This document shows, piece by piece, positions 1 through 64,000 of a stretch of DNA of 64,000 bases; the first letter of the stretch is position 1, and every line of letters begins with the position of its first letter. Below the pieces are notes generated by a model, which was not told where the DNA came from, did not search any database, and was given only the letters and a program-made list of their open reading frames with translations. The stretch is from Palaemon carinicauda (lineage: Eukaryota > Arthropoda > Malacostraca > Decapoda > Palaemonidae). The stretch covers positions 35,103,371-35,167,370 of the forward strand of contig NC_090726.1 in NCBI RefSeq assembly GCF_036898095.1. The letters are read 5' to 3'. A program made the position numbers and the translations under genes.

Positions 1-1029
1 AAGAGTGAGGACATGATCACCATTGACCTCTGTAGTCGCCTGATAATTGAGTAATTGGATACTGAAGTGTTAAATTCACACTTTATTGCTTGTGGTCAAA
101 CCTATTGACATTAACAAAATACAGTAAATGAGTTTGCATCATTACAAACTTGACATATTATTTATCTCAAGTACATATGCCAGACAATGATTAACGTCGA
201 TGATTTATATGTTAGTAGTTACAGGCTTCTCTATATTCCATTTGTTATTACATCGACGTAATTGTGCATTGATATTATACATACATTATGTAGTTTTGTG
301 TTACTTTGGTGATTTCTCTACAGGTGATGCATTCTCTGCGAATCTCGGTGAGTACCGAGTTATGCATTAGCTTTGAAAATATAGTCACTGGTTCCAATAT
401 GTTTATATCCATACATCAAACACTTAGTCGTTCTATGTTGGTGTTCAACATATGTCCAGGTTAAACGTGAATACCTGAGAGATAAGAGGACTTTCATGCT
501 CCAGTTATAAACGTTTCTCTCAATAGCTTTTAATTCTATTTATTCTAGTTCCCTTTCTTCTGTGTATGCTATCCTTTTATTTTACACATATCCTTATTCT
601 ACATTCGTTAATATGACTAATAAAACCTAATATTGAGGTTATTTTCAAATTATATATTTCTCTCCACAAAGGAAACCACAACCCTTAATGAGGTACTCCT
701 TTGCCTTTTGGTTCTTATAATTGAACACCAAACTATTGCCTCTCCCAGGGCGAACATGTCATTTCATTTACTACGAATGTGGTAACAGTTTGAGACAAAG
801 TGATTGGCTGGCTTCTTATGTTATGGTTACTGTTGGGCTTCAGGAGAAATGCTTATCTGTGATATATAAGCGCCTTCCTAAGAGGTTCACAACCTCCTAC
901 CGGACACTAAAGTTTGGGAAAGAACCACAAGCTATTGACACCTCCTGGGACTCCATTGGCCAGGTAGTATATCGTACTCGCCACTTGATTGGCTGTCAAG
1001 TTCTATTAATAGACAAGTGATTATTTAAA
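1..1029. other. Upstream flank, no clear gene
   Basis: AT-rich. A 99-codon frame at 721-1020 has no recognisable domain and could be a degraded upstream part of the LINE that begins to be readable at 1030. Confidence 0.4.
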
Positions 1030-1500
1030 AGATTACCTGCTGACAGAAACGCTCATTCATCATGTGAACCATTAAACAGAGGGGTATCCCAGGGAAGTGT
1101 ACTAGGTTCAATCTTATTTTGGTTCTATACTATAGATCTATCAGAAGTACTACAGAGATATGAAGTTAAGTTTAAACTATTTGCGGTTAAAACACAATTT
1201 TTCTTCTCTGTGAATGACAATGATACCTCTGAAACTGTAAACCCGGTTCTTACCAGCGTTAGGGAATGAATGACAGTTAAACAACTGAAATTATCTGAAA
1301 ATGAAACTGAGTTTATGGTAGTATGAAAGAAAAACAACTTAAGAAACTTGTGAACTTATGTGACATCCAAATAGATATTGATAACAATCCTGTCCCGATA
1401 TCTAGTAGCGTTCATGACCTAGGTGTATTACTGGACTGTAATTTGCCTTGGTGTTCAAAGAAATGAAGTAATAAACGTTGGACATTACCTTTGAAACGTT
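1030..1500 (+). pseudogene. Decayed LINE reverse transcriptase, 5' half
   Basis: With stops and frameshifts, the + strand reads EPLNRGVSQGSVLGSILFWF, then VKFKLFAVKTQFFFSVNDND (the ADDTQ box changed to AVKTQ), then TVKQLKLSENETEFMVV. These are the GVPQGSVLGP, FADDTQ and WM-x-x-NKLKLNxxKTE boxes of CR1/Jockey-type RTs. The piece ends at FI (about 1505), where a retroposon interrupts it; the continuation is at 2179. Confidence 0.75.
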
Positions 1501-1502
1501 GA

Positions 1503-1550
<48 letters not shown>

Positions 1551-2178
1551 TTGCTAAGCTACAACCCTAGTTGGAAAAGCAGGATGCTATAAGCCTAAGG
1601 GCCCAACAGGGAAAATAGCCCAGTGAGGAAAGGAAAAGAGGAAAATAAAATTTTTTAAGAAGAGTAAAATTAAGATAAATATATATCTCCTATATAAACT
1701 ATAAAAAACTTAACAAAAAAAAAGAAAAAAAATAAGATAGAATGGTGTGCTCAAGTGTACCCTCAAGCAAGAGAACTCTAACCCAAGACAGTGGAAGACC
1801 ATGGTACAGAGGCTATGGCACTACCCAGGACTAGAGAACTATGGTTTGATTTTGGAGTGTCCTTCTCTTAGAAGAGCTGCTTACCATAGCTAAAGTCTCT
1901 CTTCTACCCTTACCAAGAGGAAAGTAGCCACTGAATCATTACAGTGATGAAGAATTGTTTGGTAATCTGTGTTGTCAGGTGTATGAGGACAGAGGAGGAT
2001 ATGTAAAGAATAGGCCAGACTATTCAGTGTGTTTGTGTGTGTAGGCAAAGGGAAAATGAACGGTAACCAGAGAGAAGGATCCAATGTAGTACTGTCGGGT
2101 CAGTCTTAAGACCCCATACCTCTCTAGCGGTAGTATCTCAACGGGTGGCTGGTGCCCTAGCCAACCTACTACCTATAA
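1503..2178 (-). mobile_element. Retroposon with (AAT)n tail, longest copy, inserted in a decayed LINE
   Basis: A (TTA)n tract at 1503-1550 is followed by a roughly 630-bp unit starting CTTGCTAAGCTACAACCCTA. A second near-complete copy is at 47960-48600 and shorter copies occur elsewhere in the window. Because all copies share the end next to the (AAT/ATT) tract and differ at the other end, the tract is the 3' tail and this copy is on the minus strand. A 64-residue minus-strand ORF (1890-2084) has a counterpart in the second copy (LAYSLHILLCPHTP in both), but no known domain. Class unassigned; a LINE 3' end or SINE is possible. Confidence 0.7.
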
Positions 2179-2740
2179 AGAAGTACCTGGATGCATATTT
2201 TATAAAAAGGATATTGATTAATTGTGTTATTGCCGAAATTGACTACTGTATCTCCCTCTACAACAGTCCACCCAACTGCAATATAAGAAATTACAAAACA
2301 TAATAAACAGAGGAGCAAGACTGATAAAAGGTATCCCCCCCCCCCCCTGAGAAAAAATATTACTCCTATGCTAATTGAATTACACTGGCTACCTATTAAA
2401 GCTAGAATATAGTTTAAGATATGTGCAATAACTCGTCAAGGTATCAGAGCCGGACGTCCAAAATAATGTATATAAGAGAATTGATAGTATCATGTAACCC
2501 AGACTTCTTCCACCTTGATGTAGCCAACGAATCGTGTCGACACGAGAATAGTTACAAATGGTTTCAAGTTATTGGAGCCAAGATGTGTCTCTTGTAGGTT
2601 CTACTGTAGATCTTTCAAGTGTGCGGCCCCAGATCTATGCAAAGGCTCCTACTAGACATCCGAAAGACTGAAGATAATAGGGATTTCAAGAACAACTGAA
2701 AATTCTTGTTTTCTAAAGTGCTTCGATAATGTTGATTTGA
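2179..2740 (+). pseudogene. Decayed LINE reverse transcriptase, 3' half
   Basis: It resumes at KKYLDAYFIKRILINCVIAE, IDYCISLYNS, then INRGARLIKGIPP and, after a C run, ITPMLIELHWLPIKARI, a conserved C-terminal box of CR1/Jockey-like LINEs. Several stops and frameshifts are present. Together with 1030-1500 it forms one element cut in two. Confidence 0.72.
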
Positions 2741-3509
2741 CAATTAACGTGGAATACGCAATGAGATAGTAAAAATACAGAAGATTGTATACGACAAACA
2801 GATCTTGTATGTCCTGTTGAGCGTAGAGTTTCCCTGTGTGGTAAGACCGGGAAAACTGTCCTTAATGTATATAAGGCGGTCAATATTTCAGATGTTTTCT
2901 GTACGTGGTTTATCCACCATACAACAGTTTGAAGTATATTTGTTGGCGATTGTCTTTTCATTTGTAGGAAATTCATTAAGTGAAACAACATAGTTGAAAA
3001 AATATACACATTTACATATGTATTTTATGTAGAAACGTTATACCGTGTATACAATTCACATGTATGTTTATTTATTTATGAAATAGATAATGGACCCACG
3101 CGTGCAAATAAAACCCCTACTATACATTATCCCTATTTCCCGTAACCCTTTATCCCCGGGGTGATTATTGCCATAGAGGGGGAATCCCCACAACCCTTTT
3201 TCCCTTTTCTGCGTGGTGTGATTCAACCCCCAACTTTCCCCTCTCTGACCCTGCAAAAGTAAGGCCATTTATCGAATTTTATCACCAGTTAAACTTTTCC
3301 TCCGTCTTTCTCCCTCCAAAGCGATTAATCTGTTCGTTGCAAATAGTTTTCTTTGGTTGTTTTCTAATGTTACTGTATTGCAAGATGGCTGAACAAGCGC
3401 TAGTTCTTTGATGATAACGTGTTATAGTTTCTTACTCCATCTAGGCCAATTGCTAATACTACTGCTTCTTGTTTATGTTGAACAGGCTGACAAAAGTATC
3501 TTTTTATAA
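2741..3509. other. Upstream flank, nothing recognised
   Basis: No conserved frame, RNA gene or repeat structure seen; short ORFs on both strands only. Confidence 0.4.
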
Positions 3510-3728
3510 TCTATATATGAAAGATCTATTTTAATGTTATTACTGTTCTTGCAATGTTTTATTCTTATTATTCAATACTTCTCTTGTAGTTTATTTATTT
3601 ACTTATTTCCTCTCCTCACTGGGCTATCTTTCCCTATTGGAGTCCGTGATCTTATAGCATCCTGCTTTTCTAACTAGGTTTGTTGTTTAGCTAATCATAA
3701 TGATTATAATATTAATAATAATAATAAA
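3510..3728 (+). repeat. 5'-truncated copy of the (AAT)n-tailed retroposon
   Basis: It contains CTCACTGGGCTATCTTTCCC, then TTATAGCATCCTGCTTTTC and ends in AATAATAATAATAA. This is the reverse complement of the start of the 1503-2178 copy, diverged. Lies upstream of the ABCC gene. Confidence 0.65.
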
Positions 3729-4718
3729 AATTCTACTGGTTTGCTCTGCTGGAATATGGATGGAAGGTTCAATGGCTGGCCCTTTTATGACTCCCAAACA
3801 CACACAATAAAAATTTGTATTCGGTTGTACGGTATTACCACGGAGGTAGTTAATATATTATATATTTCATGTAAAATATTGCTCAAATGCCGGCCTGGTA
3901 TTTTGTGGACAGAATGATGTCTGAATAATTTACACTTTAAAAGTCTTTGTTGAGAGTAGTGACCATTGGTATTTTCTTGAAGATGAAGATTATACTTTTG
4001 CTGTAGATTCTCAAGTTTGTTACCTTTTTCTGACTTTTAATGTAGTATTTTGGATGATTGTAAAAGAGTCGGTGCTCTTTCTAAAGGTAGTCGCTTGATG
4101 TCTTAAAAAAAAAGTTTTATTCAAACAAGTTTAAAAGGTAGTTTTGGGGCTAGTGAGACTGGTCTCAACGCCCAGGGCCAAGATGGAAATAAAGAGGAAA
4201 GGAAAAAAGAGAATCAGTGCAAGGGTTTCCTATGGTAGGTAGGAAACTAAAGTTCCCTCTTTAACACATTCCGAAAAATTAAAAAAAAAATCATGTAACT
4301 GTATAATCAGTCGGCTTCAAAATTCTAGAGTAATTGTTGACTTTTTGGAAAGATATACCCTTCCAAGATGATTTCGAACCTTGAAACTATGGCCTCTTGG
4401 GGCGATGGGTTACAATGAAGCCCTAGAAACCAGAATGATGGGAAATGTGTATGCAAAAGTAGTCATTTGTTCTAAAAGTAAACTTGTTTTCCTTTTCTTT
4501 CAGTTTTGCCCGCTTGATTGAAAGGAGTTCGACGTCTACAAGGATGAGCGTTGAGTCTAGGAGGAAAGTTAAAAATTATAGAAACTGTGTCTGTCCAAAA
4601 CACATCTTTTTTTATAGCCGATTTGGGGATTTATAGATTTATACAAGCAAGTACTTTAAGGAAACGTCACGTTTATTAATACTTTAAAGATCAAGATCAC
4701 TGCAGTGCTACAGCAAAA
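3729..4718. other. 5' flank of the ABCC gene
   Basis: Holds whatever promoter and leader the gene uses. A CRE-like AACGTCACG at 4664-4672 lies about 50 bp before the ATG, and a weak TTTATAGATTT lies at 4630-4640; neither is specific enough to call a promoter. A leader exon further upstream is possible. Confidence 0.3.
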
Positions 4719-63604
<58,886 letters not shown>

Positions 63605-63897
63605 TCTACCATGGCACTTCCCCCAATTTTGGGAGGTAGCAGACATCATGAAAAAAAGAAATCGGGATTTTTTTTATTCTTCTCTGCCTGACAAGGGACT
63701 CTTTATTCTTCTCTGCTTGACAATGGACTCAACCGAATTTGATTGGTAATGCTAAAATGCCACAGCCCACCCTCTCCTGTTATCTACCCCAAATGAAACT
63801 TCATATGCTGACTCCCTTACTGCCACTCCATCCTCTACCCAAATCTTGGCCTTCCCCTCGTACTTCTCCCAACAATTCTTGCATTCATCACCTTCAT
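63605..63897 (-). mobile_element. LINE 3' end fragment, same family as 44100-46610 (intron 28)
   Basis: Reverse-complement matches to the 46178-46605 end: GGCACTTCCCCCAATTTTGG, GACTCAACCGA, CACAGCCCACCCTC, and ATCTTGGCCTTCCCCTCGTA. It is shorter, with internal deletions. The 3' tip borders CTATCTATCTGTC, a simple-repeat tail of another kind. Confidence 0.75.
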
Positions 63898-64000
63898 ATG
63901 AAATATATAACAAAGTAAACATATAAAATACAGGGTATATTAAATATTAATAATATAATGTACTAGTACCTACATTTACCCTGCTTGAACTAACGTGATG

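Noticed and set aside
721..1020. 99-residue ORF as a host gene
   Set aside because: No domain or splice context; probably degraded element sequence.
4630..4672. TATA-like and CRE-like motifs as the ABCC promoter
   Set aside because: Single short matches in AT-rich DNA; a transcription start cannot be placed from sequence alone.

Overview
The window is eukaryotic, AT-rich and intron-dense. It most likely comes from a decapod crustacean. That assignment rests on the arthropod-like ABCC gene, several DIRS-type retrotransposons of a kind common in decapods, and dispersed repeats that I associate with shrimp and crab genomes. Taxonomy is inference; no species-level marker is visible.

One host gene runs along the + strand through almost the whole window: an ABC transporter of subfamily C, of the multidrug-resistance-protein (MRP1/ABCC1-like) type. 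I assembled 28 coding exons from 4719 to 63164. All junctions keep frame, giving 1396 codons with no internal stop. In order they encode an N-terminal membrane domain (TMD0), the L0 linker, TMD1, nucleotide-binding domain 1 (Walker A, LSGGQ, Walker B, H-loop), a charged linker, TMD2, and the first part of nucleotide-binding domain 2 up to its Q-loop. About the last 150-200 residues should lie beyond 64000. All introns are GT-AG except intron 18, which is GC-AG.

The introns carry most of the DNA and are full of mobile elements. Three 6.5-6.6 kb DIRS-type tyrosine-recombinase retrotransposons of one family sit in introns 5, 12 and 27, all in the sense orientation of the host gene (about 10926-17457, 24741-31314, 56089-62658). 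Each has about 158-bp inverted terminal repeats and a 90-bp internal complementary region that joins the complements of both element tips. Copy 1 has all three reading frames open: a gag-like protein, RT/RNase H/Dam-like protein, and tyrosine recombinase. Copy 3 keeps gag and recombinase, but a net 13-bp loss disrupts RNase H. Copy 2 is a rearranged chimera with an unrelated 5' segment, an expanded 21-bp repeat in gag, no RT N-terminus, and several frameshifts and stops.

Other elements are: a nearly intact 5'-truncated LINE in intron 23 (two Trp-to-stop changes); an inverted 3' fragment of the same LINE in intron 28; a further LINE remnant in intron 18; a decayed LINE upstream of the gene split by a retroposon with an (AAT)n tail; at least five other copies of that retroposon family; two candidate DNA transposons with inverted ends (introns 7 and 25); a roughly 320-bp tandem repeat; and long AT, AG, ATT and ATAC microsatellites. 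No tRNA, rRNA or CRISPR array was found.

The most notable points are the triple same-strand DIRS load in one gene, the copy-specific variants shared by the paired terminal repeats, the gag minisatellite that grows from 4 to 8 to about 22 units, and the chimeric but full-length-sized copy 2.
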